Shown: positions 47,401 through 59,050 of the stretch, piece after piece
Layout of the letters: the number at the start of each line of letters is the position of its first letter
Numbering within the stretch: the first letter of the stretch is position 1
Origin: Marisa cornuarietis
Taxonomy: Eukaryota; Mollusca; Gastropoda; Architaenioglossa; Ampullariidae
Reading direction: 5' to 3'
Length of the DNA stretch: 64,000 nucleotides
NCBI GenBank assembly: GCA_004794655.1
Contig: SMMW01000559.1
Location: 2,108,001 to 2,172,000, forward strand
Notes under the pieces: generated by a model
The model's database searches: none
Seen by the model: the letters and a program-made list of their open reading frames with translations, nothing else
What the model was told of the DNA's origin: nothing
Made by a program: the position numbers and the translations under genes

Positions 47401-48470
47401 CTCTGAGTTCTTGAGTTGATGTGTGACGGTTATTCATGCCTTCGTGGGAATGTGATCTATGTTACATGTTCAAGAGAAGTGGGTTTGGAGACAATGTTTT
47501 CCAGCATCTGCAATCAGGAACTTGAAGAGCAGCTCTACTACGTCCGTTGTTTGTGTGTGCTCACAACCAACCGAGCTAACTAATCGGAAACACACACACA
47601 CACACACAAGAAATCGAAGGACGGAGCTTCATGCAGGGCGAGTCAGATACATTTCGAACGTCACACTTAATGTTGACGTGAAAAAAATCTGATCCTTTTA
47701 TCGACCTGTAAGCCCAGATTCTGTTGTGGGGGAAGGGGTAGCTAGGCTACTGAAGATCAAATACTGCGAGTAAGGTGGTTTAGTTTCTGCTGGAAGGTGC
47801 GAAATACAGACAAGTAGCAGAGTCACGCCGTGCACGGGGTCTGTGCATGCACGAACCCGAAAGTACATTACGTCTTGCTGTGGCTGTAATGAGGCAAGAA
47901 TGGCATCATGGCGTCTCTTTTTTTTTTCTAATTCCCTCGAGCATGTCCCGGTGTTCCTAATGCTGAAACGAGTTGCAAAGTTCTCGCACAAAACGAGGAT
48001 GTCATACCTTCATGTCGGATCGGTCTTTCTTCTCTGTGGTTTTACAGAAGGGATGAGTCAGCCGGCAACAGATGAGAGACTGTTGTTGTCGTTGGCGAAT
48101 GGTTCACGATTGTTATCGCCGGAGGGTTCATGATAAATGTTTTTGTTGTTAGAGGATGTGCTATAGGGTGGCAAAGGTCATTAGTGGAAAGTGGGTTGCG
48201 AATGGGAAACGCAGAAGGCGAGGGCCCTCGTGGGAGGCGGGGGGGGGGCTTCTTCCGTTTTAGCTCGTCTGTTTTACTTTTGAGAATCGGTGAATTAACA
48301 AGATGTTTGAGGGAGTGTTTTAAAGTTTCCACCTGTGTCTGACTTTGAGACTTTGGGTAAATTAAGTGTGACCACTGCAAACACATATCCTTTTCGTGTT
48401 GTTGTTGATTTATTTTTTTAGATTGTGCAGTATGTTTACGTATGTTAATAGTTTGCTGTTTACTTTGACA
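41495..48470. other. Gene-poor interval between FNIP and the FBXL16 region
   Basis: No coding exon, RNA gene or complete transposon was recognised. There are C-runs near 41,775 and 42,010-42,110, a GT/GC microsatellite at 41,513-41,540, and (CA)n at 47,588-47,608. CpG content rises from about 46,600. The stretch 45,140-45,560 reads like older repetitive sequence but could not be assigned. Confidence 0.4.
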
Positions 48471-48472
48471 AA

Positions 48473-48700
48473 GGGCGGTCCGATGGCGCACAGTCAAGCT
48501 CTGGAAGCGAAGGTCGTGGCCACCGGTTGTGGGTTCAGGACTCGCCAAGACTGGCTAGGATGAAGAATAGCTGTCCCAAAAGACCGCTCTGTCCTTTACT
48601 GAGGCCAACAACACAGTCAAAATAAAGAAAAGGGGGCTTTCGGGATGATATGTACACCAGATTTTTGCATTGAAGAATCCTCAGTGGGATCCTATGGCAA
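48473..48700 (+). repeat. Candidate tRNA-derived SINE
   Basis: The head GGGCGGTCCGATGGCGCAC and, 45 bp on, GGTTGTGGGTTCAGGACTC resemble A-box and B-box (GGTTCRANNCC-like) promoter elements of tRNA-type SINEs. A tRNA-unrelated body follows, reaching an AATAAAG stretch near 48,620. No target-site duplication was established. Confidence 0.4.
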
Positions 48701-49899
48701 AGCTCTAAAGAATAGTAGCAGACTTCCTCCAGAACTGTCATTGGAATCCCCGCAGTATCTCCAGCTCACGGTCTTTGACAAGACCTTTGGATTATCTGCC
48801 TGAGCGTTCGAAGAAGATCTCGCCACGGGATAACGAGGGTTTTCTCTGAATGTGGCGCAAGGCTAGGCTAGCTCGCCATAATTTAACCCCAGCGTAAAGC
48901 AGCAATAAGTTCTTCTGAAGAATAGTTACGAGAACGCAACACACTGACTTCAAATGGAAGTTAATGGCGCCACAAATCAACAGCCGCGTGAACGTTTCAA
49001 CATTTCTCGCCAATCGACTTGGATTTTCCGAATATCAACCTAGAAATTATTTATTCTCTGAATTGTTTTGAAATTACCTGCCCACACAAAACGCGTCCTT
49101 ATCCCCTCCCCACTTATCTGGCGCGGCACCCTAATTTCTGTTATTCCGCGTGGCATTGATCTCCCTTTAAAACTCGGTTCTCTGCCCCTAGCGAGCGACG
49201 CGGCGTATCAGGCCACTCACGAACATGGCGTCCAGTCGATAGCCACAGTCTTTTTTGAATTGTCGCTGTCCGTACTGGCGGACCCCGAGTGACTCGGTCT
49301 CAACAACGAGCGAGACTGGCAGGTCTCCAGAGTTCACGCCGCCGCTTCCGGTTCGGGGGAGAAATTATCTCCATGGCATCGCGGCATCAGCGTCTGGTTT
49401 TCTCTGAGCATAAATGATGACGATTGTGTCGTAGCCAACAGCGTCTCGTTGCAAAAAATGTCTTGACACAAATGGAAAAAAATATTTTAAAAATGACTAG
49501 GATGCAGAGTGGAAGAAGAGGTTGGTCAATGATGTTTAGAAATTAAAATGGTCTGTCATCCCTCCTAACAAATGTGTCGTGATGCTATGTTACTCGTCAT
49601 TGTATATCATCGTTTAGTCTTCACTCTGAGATTGGGGTTGAGGACCTACACCGTATGTTTTCCCCTGTCAGCCCTCTTTTGCCTTCATCCCTCCTTCCGG
49701 TCTGTCTTCTGATTTATAACTAATACAAGGTGTTATAATGAAGTAGAAACATGGCTCAGACTACATCATTATACTGCATTAGAAACAGGTAAATATATGG
49801 GATGGAAACAAGTTTGATATATGCCCATTGTAAAGTTGGTCATTGTCATTATGTAACTCAAATCCAGCCAAGAAGCATTCATCTGTCTTATAAATAACA

Positions 49900-50890
49900 A
49901 TAATGTAAACTTATAACGCGCAGCATCACAACCAAGATAGATCGCACTCTCTGCGCAGACCAGTGATGATAAATGAAAGATAACAGTGGACGATGAGATA
50001 GACACACTGAACAACATTAATATGAAGTAAAAGAGTAGAACGTAAAGCAATGGATGAAGGTATGAAGGGATACATGTACTGTAAACAGTGTGAGACGGAG
50101 TCTGATGGTTAGCATGACAGACAGTATTGCAAGGGAGTCAAGAATAGTAATTAATGGATAGTACTTTGTAAAAAGATATGTTTTCAGAGAGCATTTGAAT
50201 GTAGCCTTCGAGTCAGAGTGGTGAATGTGATGTGGAACAGAGTTCCTCTGCTTAGCAGCACAGAGGAAGAATGTCCGTTGTCTGTATGTGATTGTCTTTG
50301 TGGGAGGGAGGGAAAGAATGCGCGAGTTATATAGGAGCGAAGGTTTCGGGAAGGGGTGTGGACAGACAAGATTTAAGTAAATAAGTTGGGAGGTGGGAGG
50401 AGCCTTCAAAGAATCCATAGCATAGAGTTGAGAGCTTGTAGTCTATTCTAGGTTTAATTAGTAGCCAGTGAAGAGAGTGAAGAAGTGGTGTGACATATTC
50501 AGATTTGTGAGTCCGGAAAACGAGACAAGCAGCTGAATTCTGCACTTTCTGAAACCTATCAATGAGGTACTGTGGACAGCCAGCAAGAAGAGAGTTGCAG
50601 TAGTCTAGTTTAGACAGAACAAATAAGCAGATGAGAATGTCGGTGGTTGAGATGGACAGTATGGCGAATGGAGCTGATCTTACGGAACTCATAGTATGCA
50701 GAACGATATAATGAATAAATAATGCAGAGTGTGGTGGTGATAAAAGTGACAGTATTGTGCGGAGGTGCGTGTGTGTGCTCCCAAAAATTACCTCCCGGAC
50801 AAACTTCTCATGTCCTCTGAACATAAAACTGAAGTGGAGACTGGGGCCACAACTTTTAAAACTGAATCCAGGTCCCCAGGATTTCTCTCC
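49900..50890 (-). mobile_element. 5'-truncated LINE of CR1/L2/Jockey type
   Basis: The minus strand encodes the typical C-terminal end of the reverse transcriptase: FVLSKLDYCNSLLAGCPQYL, RFQKVQNSAACLVFRTHKS, TPLLHSLHWLLIKPRIDYKL, then in a shifted frame FFLCAAKQRNSVPHHI and SKATFKCSLKTYLF. The 3' end reads GATGCTGCGCGTTATAAG followed by an ATT-rich tail. The last 330 bp are shared with the copy at 62,960-63,310. At least one frameshift makes it dead. Confidence 0.82.
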
Positions 50891-51393
50891 TACCTCCACC
50901 GCCTCCCCTTTGATAACTCTTCGCGATTATTTTACTAGACTTCTGCTGGAGAAAGACGGAAAACCCGCCAGGAGCAATGAGTCACTATTGTGATCGTTTC
51001 TGATCACATCCAGTTAACTAGCACCCCGTCATGCAAAGGATCCAACTTGCGCGTTCTTGATGAAACCTTTGCAAGGGGAATAGAATGTGACATTCTGTAG
51101 TGCTCTACACGTGTAGCATTCACCATGGTGGTTAATACGAATAATGATAATGGCAGCAATAATTTTCTTCATTTCCTAGCGTGAAACGTGATGCCAATAA
51201 AGACAAAATGGTATCTACGTATTTTGGTACAGGCTGTTATGATTATCTGGTAGTTGTTGAATAGTACATGTTTACATGTTTGAACGTGTTCATATTGATT
51301 AAATCGCCCTAAGTCATCATCACCACCACTGTCATCACAGCTACTACTAGTGGTGCTGTAGATGACATACTAACTGGTTGTTTTGTCTAACAT

Positions 51394-51583
51394 ACTGAAT
51401 GACCGATTACTGAATGCGATGCAGGCCCTGGGGGGACGCCTCGCTATTCCGTCACCGTTACTGTAGCTGACAGAATGGTTGATTGTCGACTGAATGACCG
51501 ATTACTGAATGCCCTGGAGGTCCTGAGGACGCCTCGCCTCAACGCCAACGTTTCTGCAGTTGAACTCGTATTTAGAAAAAAAA
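51394..51583 (+). repeat. Diverged 95-bp tandem duplication
   Basis: ACTGAATGACCGATTACTGA occurs at 51394 and again at 51489. Each is followed by similar sequence including GGACGCCTCGC and a Pu/Py-diverged end. No coding content was recognised. Confidence 0.75.
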
Positions 51584-51703
51584 GATAACAGCAGATTCAT
51601 GTCTAGGGACTGACATTGGTCAGGCAAACTGGAGAATCTAAAAATCTACTTGCAAACAGTAACTTGGTGAACATATGGCCGACAGTGGTGCCTACCTTCG
51701 GTG

Positions 51704-52393
51704 TTAAGGCCCGACACTGCCGAAAAAAAATTACGTTTTACAAGATATCGCTAATTTTTTTATATCAACTATTTTGCCCTTGAATGGAAGTTCAGAAAAC
51801 GCTTTTAGTACACTTGTCACACTATCAGTTGCCATGGAAACGATCCAAAATGGCGCCAAAACAAACATTTTAAAAAGGTTATAACTCCGTGAATTTTGCG
51901 AAAAGGCTCAAAATTCTTTTGTATATAGTTAACTAAAAGAAAAGTCTACAATCTTATCAAGGTAAATTACCAAAATCAACTTAGTTATTTTTTATGAATT
52001 ATTTTGTAAAACAGTGTGTTAAAATTTAAGAAATTTTGATGTAAAACAGTATAACTATTAAACTACTAAATTTTTTAAAAACGCCTTGGTAGAAATGTTT
52101 AAAAATGTATAAAGAAAAACTTAACGAAATTTCAAGTCTATATCACATTTTAATATAAAGTTATAAGGATTTGAATTATCCAAAAAAGAAACTAAAAAAA
52201 TTCACGAATTCTGAACAAAACAAGGAGGATTTTGAAATCAGTGACTATGTTTATGGACAAAATCTACATATTTCTATATGTTCTTATGAAAAATCACTTT
52301 GAGAGTGGATAAATGACATATTGACATTTCCTAATATGCTAACATCTCAACATGGCCAAAAATGAAGATTTGGGGGGCAGTGTCTGGCCTTAA
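51704..52393. mobile_element. Non-autonomous piggyBac-like MITE flanked by TTAA
   Basis: The sequence is TTAA followed by GGCCCGACACTGCC at the left, and GGCAGTGTCTGGCC followed by TTAA at the right. This makes 18-bp inverted ends with one mismatch, including the TTAA at each edge (51704-51707 and 52390-52393). The 690-bp interior is AT-rich and non-coding. TTAA target duplication is the hallmark of piggyBac-superfamily transposons, so assignment follows from the target site rather than from a transposase. Confidence 0.72.
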
Positions 52394-52502
52394 TAATAAC
52401 TGGGGAAAACGACAATTTCACTGCAGCAAAAGTGATGAAAAAGAAGGAAGATGAGTAGTGTACTGAAACCACGGACGTGTATAGGTGGACTGCTGTCTGT
52501 CT

Positions 52503-52553
52503 GCCGAGACTAACGCTGAGCCTCTTGCGAAATTCTCCGCTGTTAGTCTCGGC
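52503..52553. repeat. 12-bp inverted repeat (hairpin)
   Basis: GCCGAGACTAAC (52503-52514) and GTTAGTCTCGGC (52542-52553) are perfect reverse complements with a 27-nt spacer. It lies just after the MITE. Function unknown. Confidence 0.6.
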
Positions 52554-52557
52554 GAGA

Positions 52558-52660
52558 ATGTGAATAAACCGGAAGCTTTATCGTCCAGAGCCTCGTTCTA
52601 GTAGTTAAACTGAAACGTGACTAAACCGGAAGCTTTATCGTCTAAAGCCTCGTTCTATGA
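52558..52660 (+). repeat. 57-bp tandem duplication
   Basis: TAAACCGGAAGCTTTATCGT recurs at 52565 and 52622. Both copies continue into a GCCTCGTTCTA stretch with few differences. Confidence 0.75.
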
Positions 52661-53799
52661 CTTCACTGAAAAAAAAAATCGTCTGCAAGCAGTCGCGTAA
52701 TACAAGTTCATGCTGAAACGAAGAACAGTTCTGCCATCAGAACGCCGATGAGGAAAGAAAGCATCATTCATTGTCATCGTTTTTGATAAGCTCCTTACTC
52801 GTTATATATTTTTTTTCAGCCAGCGTCTGTCTCCAACGGCCGATGCAATTTGGTGTATGGCTCAGTCCGAGAACTGAATTCTTAACTATGCAGAATGGGC
52901 GCCTGTTTCTGCTGGCCGAGCTGTTGAGAGGCTTTGTATCACAGCACGCAAAAGCCCCGACCCCAGTCATTGAACTTTTGCTCCACGCTTGTAACTGCTT
53001 GTGTAGACTGACATTCGTCCGGGCTGTGGCTTCTGGATTTATATCACACTTATAGCTGTACCGCTCTTTTTTCTCGTCGATGCAGACAATACAGGTGTAA
53101 AAACAGTGTCTGGGAGGAGCGTTGTAACAACGGCTGCGGCACCACAGGTACGACAGACATCGTGCAGCCCCCTGCTATTCCTTGTCAAATGCATGCTTGC
53201 AGTTCTGGCTCCAGACTACGGCCTGCACAGACGGCAACGCGCGTGCTGTGGGAATGCTCGTGCGTGTAGCAGAGAGAATGATACCAATCTCCAGCCGTCT
53301 CTTGAAACAGAGCGACAGCAGGTTACCGAACAAGTACTATCCCCCTGAATGCATTCCAGAAAGAGTTTCGCAGTTACTAACGTAATAGTTGGTAAAGGGT
53401 GATGGGGGGGGGGGAGTTGGATCTTGGACAATATTTGACCCATAGTTGCAGAGTCGTGAGAAGTCGTGACAGAAGCGCATTTCGTGCGGGCAGCTGCACG
53501 TCTCCATTTATAATGTATGTCGATTTTCTTCGATTTCCTATCACAAGCTTTCTTCCGGTTTGAATTTTGCGCCGTGGGAGTCTGGTCCGATGGAGGATGA
53601 GCAGACAAAAATCCAGCTTGTCGTTACAGGAATGATGAAAGTCTTTTGACAAGAATAAAGCTCGAAATCCTGGGTTTAGTCATCAACGAAAGGGAAGGGC
53701 GAGAGAGAGAGAGAAGGGGGGTGGGGTCAAGTTCGGTCTCACTGGTAGACGCCACGTAACAAAACTTAGTCCCTGTGCTGAGCTGCGTGTGACCGACTG

Positions 53800-54980
53800 A
53801 ATCCTCCTTCCCTTGGCAACCACGTCTGACTCACGTCAGGGCTGACATGCGCACTGGAACCGAAGTGCCTCCGTGTGGTGTGAGCGAGAAAACGCGCGCT
53901 TTCGATCGATTTTTCGAGTCCCGCGGGGCGCGCCTGCTTCTGTGTGTGTGCGTGCGTGCGTGTGTACGTGCGCGCGCGCAGTGGGAACGAAGCGTTAACC
54001 CACAGGCACTGTGTGTTTGGGCTGTCAATGAAGTCGACAGCACAGCGACTGTGTGTGTGAGAGAGAGAGCGGGTGGAAGGAGGTTGGAAGCGAGGTGCGC
54101 GCGCATGTGTGTATTCGCGCGCGCGTGTCTGTCGGTGCAACGATAGTCGAATTTAACGGATCGAAGCCGTCAAGCAAGAAGTGGCGTAGCAATACGCGGC
54201 ATCAAGCACTCCGAAGCGAGCAGAAACACTTTCGGAGCATCGAACGTTCAGCAAGGAAGAGTGGGCGGGTGAGTGCGCGTGTCAGTGGTGCCAGACCCCT
54301 TTGTCGTGCTGCGGGTACCTGACGCCAGGCGGGCCTTTGCTCATGACACTGGCTTAGCACCGGGGTGGTGGCAGGTGCTTCTTTTGTTGCCACATCTGTA
54401 GAGGCGGGAGCATCCGTCAACAAGCAGCAGCAGCGGCAGCAGCAGACGACGACGATGTCAGATGGCACGTAGCTCGCGCAGCTTGCAAACGACAGAACCG
54501 AGTGTGTGCTGGTGATGCCGATGTGAAACCGGTGACAAGAAGAGACCCTCGCCGAGAGGGCTTTGCTTGTGTGTGTGTGTGTGAGGGCTATCGCTGCTAG
54601 ATCTGTGAGATTACCATCAGTTGATAGCTGCAGGGCATGGTGTGGGAGTTCTGAAAGACTCACCTCCGCAGCAGCAGTGAAGCACGAGGTGATGACCCTC
54701 GTCACAGCTGTTGACATTTCTGCGACTTCTGTGACACGACGATGCTTGGCCGAGACCGGTGGTCCTCGACTCTCCGCGAAGCGCAGCCTGAAAAGACGAC
54801 ATTTCTTCTTCGTTGACGCTGCGACCACCGCCACCACATCTCAGCCGTAGTAACCGTCTTTGCGGTGTCCCTACAGTGTGTACGCAGAATAAGTGCAGTG
54901 AACGTGAAACCAACAGCAAGAAAGAAAGAACATCAGAGGGAAGCAAAGCATCTTCTCAGCAGCATTTGTTGTGGTTGCTT
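53800..54980 (+). promoter_or_regulatory. CpG-rich putative promoter/5' UTR region upstream of FBXL16
   Basis: The most CpG-dense stretch of the window, with GCGCGCG runs (53,955-53,980 and 54,095-54,125), GA and GT runs, and a CAG/GAC trinucleotide stretch (54,424-54,456). A candidate non-coding exon could end at GGTTGCTT/GTAAGTTCC (donor near 54,979). No TATA box was seen. Assignment to FBXL16 is by position only. Confidence 0.35.
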
Positions 54981-57030
54981 GTAAGTTCCCGCCCCCACCC
55001 CACCTTTATTGATGAGGGTGATGGAGGAGGCAAGGACTGTGTGATGTGCTTCTGTTTTAATGATTTATTACAAGTGTCGGGGAGCTGAAGATGGTGCTGT
55101 AGATTCTGCGTGCCGCATCTGTTGACAACGACACTGCCTTTACTTGGTCTTTCAAGCGTTGAAGTGTGTGTCGATACTTCATCTTTCTGGGTGTCTCTCT
55201 TCTACCACACCCTCACCCACCCCGCCAAGTCAAACAGAATCGGATCACCATACCCTGATGAAAGATCGTATGGGGGATTACATGTGAAGCGATTAGCACC
55301 GCAATATCTCCCAGCGTGTAAGAGATGAACTAAAACTCGCCTCCACCCCAACCGCCTGTTACCATAAATAGAACATCAGCTGCTGGTTTGTATGTCTTCG
55401 CGAAGCTTGCGGTGGTCACTGTGGCGTAGCGTGTGATTGGGAGGAGCTGGTTTCCACGCTGTATGGGACGAGGATAACATTTCCGGTGGAGCGTACACAA
55501 ATTTTGTTTTGGATGCCCTGCGAGCATCTTGCCTCACTTCCGGGGTGGAAATTGAAAACAAAATCAAGCAGCAAGGCAGCATTAGCACGCCGGGGGAGCG
55601 AACTGCAGCGGCTGGGTGTGTTGATGTGATGGTGTTGTGTTGCTGTCGGAAGGTCCGACCAGCGGGCGAGTGCCATTTTTCTTGGCAATTGACAGCAGCC
55701 AGCTGCGGGGCCACGTGACTCTCGAGCTGAAAAGGATAGCAGCGTTTAGCCGGAAAGAGGAGTGTGTACAGTGCGGAATGTGTCGCTATCACGCGGTGAC
55801 CCAGTAGGTCACACAGGACGAGGCAATATTTTGTAGATATAACAAGAGTGTTCTCGCGAGAAGCGCGAAATGAACATCTGACACTGTCCGCGATCAGAGC
55901 CACCTTGACAATATTGTCAACATTAAAGTTTGATCTGGGAGCTGGACGCCATATCGTCTTATAGTAATACGCAGCGCGTTCTTCTCACTCACGGTAAAAC
56001 TGGGCAAGTGGCTATTGTTTGCGTTTGGTTTGTTTTGTTTTCGTGGTCTTTTTATGTCACAGCCAGAATCCTGACTCAAGATCAAAGACGGGTTGCTGAG
56101 CTCAGCAAAGTCTTCAACAGTATTTGTCGACACATCTTCCTTGGCCCCGTAAGTTTATTGCCTTCTTGAAAGCAGCTTGTGCCAGACCAAAACGCTTTTC
56201 GGGAGCGGAATCCCTAACGGCTTTCTGGCTTTTTGGTATACTTGTCAAAAGATCCCAGACACGCGCATAAGCAGCCATGCACCAGTTGCAAAGTGGACCA
56301 TTCATTGGGCATCGATAAACTCCGCACTGAAACCGCATTCGACCCGAACGTTATTTTTTTCTTTATCGTTATTTTTTCCCTTTTTTTGTGTGGTGTCTGC
56401 AGCATCAATCAAGGCCTCGAATGTATGCTGTCGATGTCTTAAAAGGGTTTTTATCGGTCAGAACCGGTGATAAAAGCCATCGCTGAACACGCTACAGTGG
56501 TTTTGGACCATTGAAGCCATCGATTTCTGGCCTTTCGTTAGCGCTAGGGAACAGCAGAGATCGTGCACACTTGCCAGTTTTCCCCTTTTTGTTTTAACTT
56601 AAACAAAAAATATCCACACAAAATATCCACCAAAAAACTAGCCATTCTTTTCATACCACAGACACCAAACTTCGTCTATTTACGAAGTCACACAACATCC
56701 ATTCCAAAGAGGTCAACGCTCACTCATCCCCCTTTTGCACGCGGCGAACAAAAATAACACGGAACGTGATTGGTCGTGGTCCGCTGTGACGGCGCCGACT
56801 CCGCGGTAGATGACGTGAAAGCGCGAGATTGTTTCAGGCAGGTCATTTTGCCGTCGGCACGTGGCACGCGCCGAGTGTGGGGGTTTGGCTCAGACGAGAC
56901 ACTCTGACAGCGCCTTTGATCAGCGGCTAAGGTTTTAAGAGTGCCTTTCAAGCAAAGAACTGTGCTTCTCGGTGGCATCTGTTCCCGCTTTAGAGAGGGA
57001 GAGTGAGTGGAGGGGGACTTTTTTTTCCTG
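54981..57030. other. Putative 5' intron of FBXL16
   Basis: No coding exon recognised. A T-rich tract ending TTTCCTGGTAG at 57,030 is a plausible acceptor for the coding exon. CCAAT-like and CpG sequence at 56,760-56,900 (GTGATTGGTCG) could mark an alternative promoter. Confidence 0.35.
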
Positions 57031-57386
57031 GTAGGTGGAAGAAGAATTAGCAATTCTTGGGCAAGTTCGACTGGACGAGAACGACTGGCACGGCCCCAAC
57101 AATCTTTGTCATAAATATGAACTGGTACGTGTGGCAGCTACAGTCGCGGTGCCGCTATCTTCCCCTAGCCGAGGGCCCAACACGCACCATGTTTACCAGG
57201 CATGTCGGGACTGTAGCTCCCACACCAACTCGTCCCTTGCGCCCGTAACGTCGTCTCCTCTTAAGACGACGCGGTGGGGGTTGAAGCTGCCTCTTTGGAT
57301 TACGTGGAAGCTGCTTAACGTCGTGAAGCCGTTGCTGCTGCTGATGCCGGCGGGCGGGACTGACGACGTTTATCCAGCCTACCGCC

Positions 57387-58708
57387 ATGTCGACCATCCG
57401 TCGCGCATACATGGAAATCTCCAACGGCATTCGTGGACTAAGACTGCACAGGGAGCAGGCCAACGCCAATGTCGCTGGCGCGTCCTCCCCATCTTCTTCA
57501 TCAGAGACCGATACGGTGGCGCCACCTAGCCCATCATCATCATCATCATCATCATCATCGTCGTCGTCGTCGTCCATGTCCACGACAACGAGACGAACGG
57601 CGTCACCAGCCCGAGACACGTCATTGGGCTCCCAGGTGACGCACCCGTGCGTAACGGCAGCGCCCATCAAGAAGAGCCTGCAACGAAGCATGGAGGGTCC
57701 GCAGCCAATGACGACGCCCTCGCCGACGTCCGCGACGACGGTGCTGGCCACGCGGCCCATGCGCTCGCCCAAGGCCGGCATCGCACGCCGTATCCGGCGT
57801 CTGAACCAGAGTATGAACGGCCACCGGCAGCGCGCATGCGCTGAGACCATCGGCGAGCTGATGCAGGACGAGGAGTTCCTGGCCACCTTCTTCCTGTACT
57901 TCGCGCCCACGGAGCGCGGAAGCTTGTGCCAGGTGTGCCGCAAATGGCGGCGCGTGCTGTACCGCCCACATTTCTGGACGGACATCATGCCGATCATCTC
58001 GTACCGCGACTGGCGGCGTGACGCGGCCCACCGCCGCCACCTGTACGACAGTCTGCAGCAGCGCGGCTTCGACTCCGTGGGCCTCTTCGGCGCTAGCGAC
58101 GAGGACGTGCTGGAGTTCGCCAACAGCTGCCAGCCTTGCAAAGGTCACTTGCGAGCCCTCAGCATCCGCTGCTCCAACGTGACAGACAGCGGTCTGGAGA
58201 TGCTGTTTCGCAAGATGCCGTGCATCTACCGCCTGGAGCTGTCCGGCTGCAATGAGATCACGGAGGCGGGGCTGTGGAGCAGTCTCAACGCCAAGATCGT
58301 CTCTCTGTGCATCGCCGACTGCATCAACGTAGCCGACGACACGGTGGGCGCCATCTCCCAGCTGCTACCCTCCCTGTACGAGCTCAGCCTGCAGGCCTAC
58401 CACGTGACAGACGCGGCCTTGGCCCTCTTTTCGCCCAAGCAGAGCTACACGCTGAGCGTGCTAAGGCTGACCTCGTGCTGGGAGGTGACCAACAGCGGAC
58501 TGGTCAACATCGTCAACGCCTTGCCTAACCTGACGGTGCTGGGGCTGTCCGGCTGCAGCAAGATTTCCGACGACGGAGTGGAGTTGGTGGCGGAGAGCCT
58601 CAGGCGCTTGCGTTCGTTAGACCTTTCCTGGTGTCCACGCATCACTGACGCTTCGCTCGAGTACATCGCCTGCGACCTCAGCCAGCTTGAAGAACTGGTG
58701 CTAGACAG
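57387..58708 (+). CDS. FBXL16: F-box/LRR protein 16, N-terminal 440 residues (last part beyond window)
   Basis: One large exon (440 codons plus 2 nt) ends at a donor (GACAG/GTACTG at 58708). The ATG is the first in frame after an in-frame TGA at 57324-57326, which fixes the start. Residues 1-150 are low-complexity and basic, with a polyserine run (about residues 50-63). An F-box-like segment spans about 155-200 (DEEFLATFFLYFAPTERG, CRKWRRVLYRPHFW). From about residue 255 come AMN1-type LRRs nearly identical to vertebrate FBXL16: ELSGCNEITEAGLWSSLNAK, CINVADDTVGAISQLLP, LQAYHVTDAAL, LGLSGCSKISDDGVELVAE, LRSLDLSWCPRITDASLEY, LEELVLDR. Human FBXL16 has 479 residues and continues with about 95 more after this point, so one further exon is expected. 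FBXL16 is an atypical F-box protein that, by literature recall, lacks classic SCF ligase activity and modulates PP2A or client stability. The exon is GC-rich, unlike the AT-rich FNIP introns. Confidence 0.95.
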
Positions 58709-58984
58709 GTACTGTGAACAGTTCTTTTTTCAGAATTGTACATCACTGTGTTTTGATTACCATTCCATCTCTCTTTTGCGCGCGCTCTCTCTCTCTCTCT
58801 CACACACACATTTACCTATGGGAAGTGGGTGAGGAAAGAAATTACTGTTAAAAGACAGGAAGGAACCATAGATAAGATAGATGATAGATAAGGTACGCAA
58901 AAAAAAAAAAACCAACCCACAGCAGCCTTGCCTGTCTCCATACCTCTCGCCCATTTCTTTCCTAATCACGTAGGAGGCACGCCC

Positions 58985-59050
58985 GCACGCAGAGCCGTGA
59001 TATAGCCTTAGTTGCTGGCACGGCGTTAAACAATAACAAACAAACAAACC
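58985..59050 (+). repeat. Mollusc-type SINE 3' tail
   Basis: GCCGTGATATAGCCTTAGTT, then GGCACGGCGTTAAACAATAA and an AAAC-repeat tail. I recall this 'gatatagccttagttg...ggcgttaaac' sequence as a widespread SINE tail in molluscan genomes. The rest of the element is not clear. Confidence 0.5.

Noticed and set aside
48042..48548. 168-codon minus-strand frame
   Set aside because: It overlaps the candidate SINE and low-complexity sequence. There is no splice context or domain, and the Thr/Pro/Ser-rich composition looks like chance.
53700..53760. GA-rich run considered as a promoter element
   Set aside because: It is a simple-sequence repeat, with no supporting motif.
54202..54837. 211-codon minus-strand frame in the CpG-rich region
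   Set aside because: Open frames are expected by chance at this GC content. The composition (Ala, Ser, Cys, His repeats) follows the microsatellites.
57155..58141. Long (328-codon) minus-strand open frame opposite FBXL16
   Set aside because: It is the antisense shadow of a GC-rich coding exon. The plus strand matches FBXL16 domain by domain, while this frame has Asp and Arg runs that mirror the Ser repeat.
57621..58148. Second minus-strand frame of 175 codons opposite FBXL16
   Set aside because: It is another antisense shadow, with no recognisable domain and biased composition.
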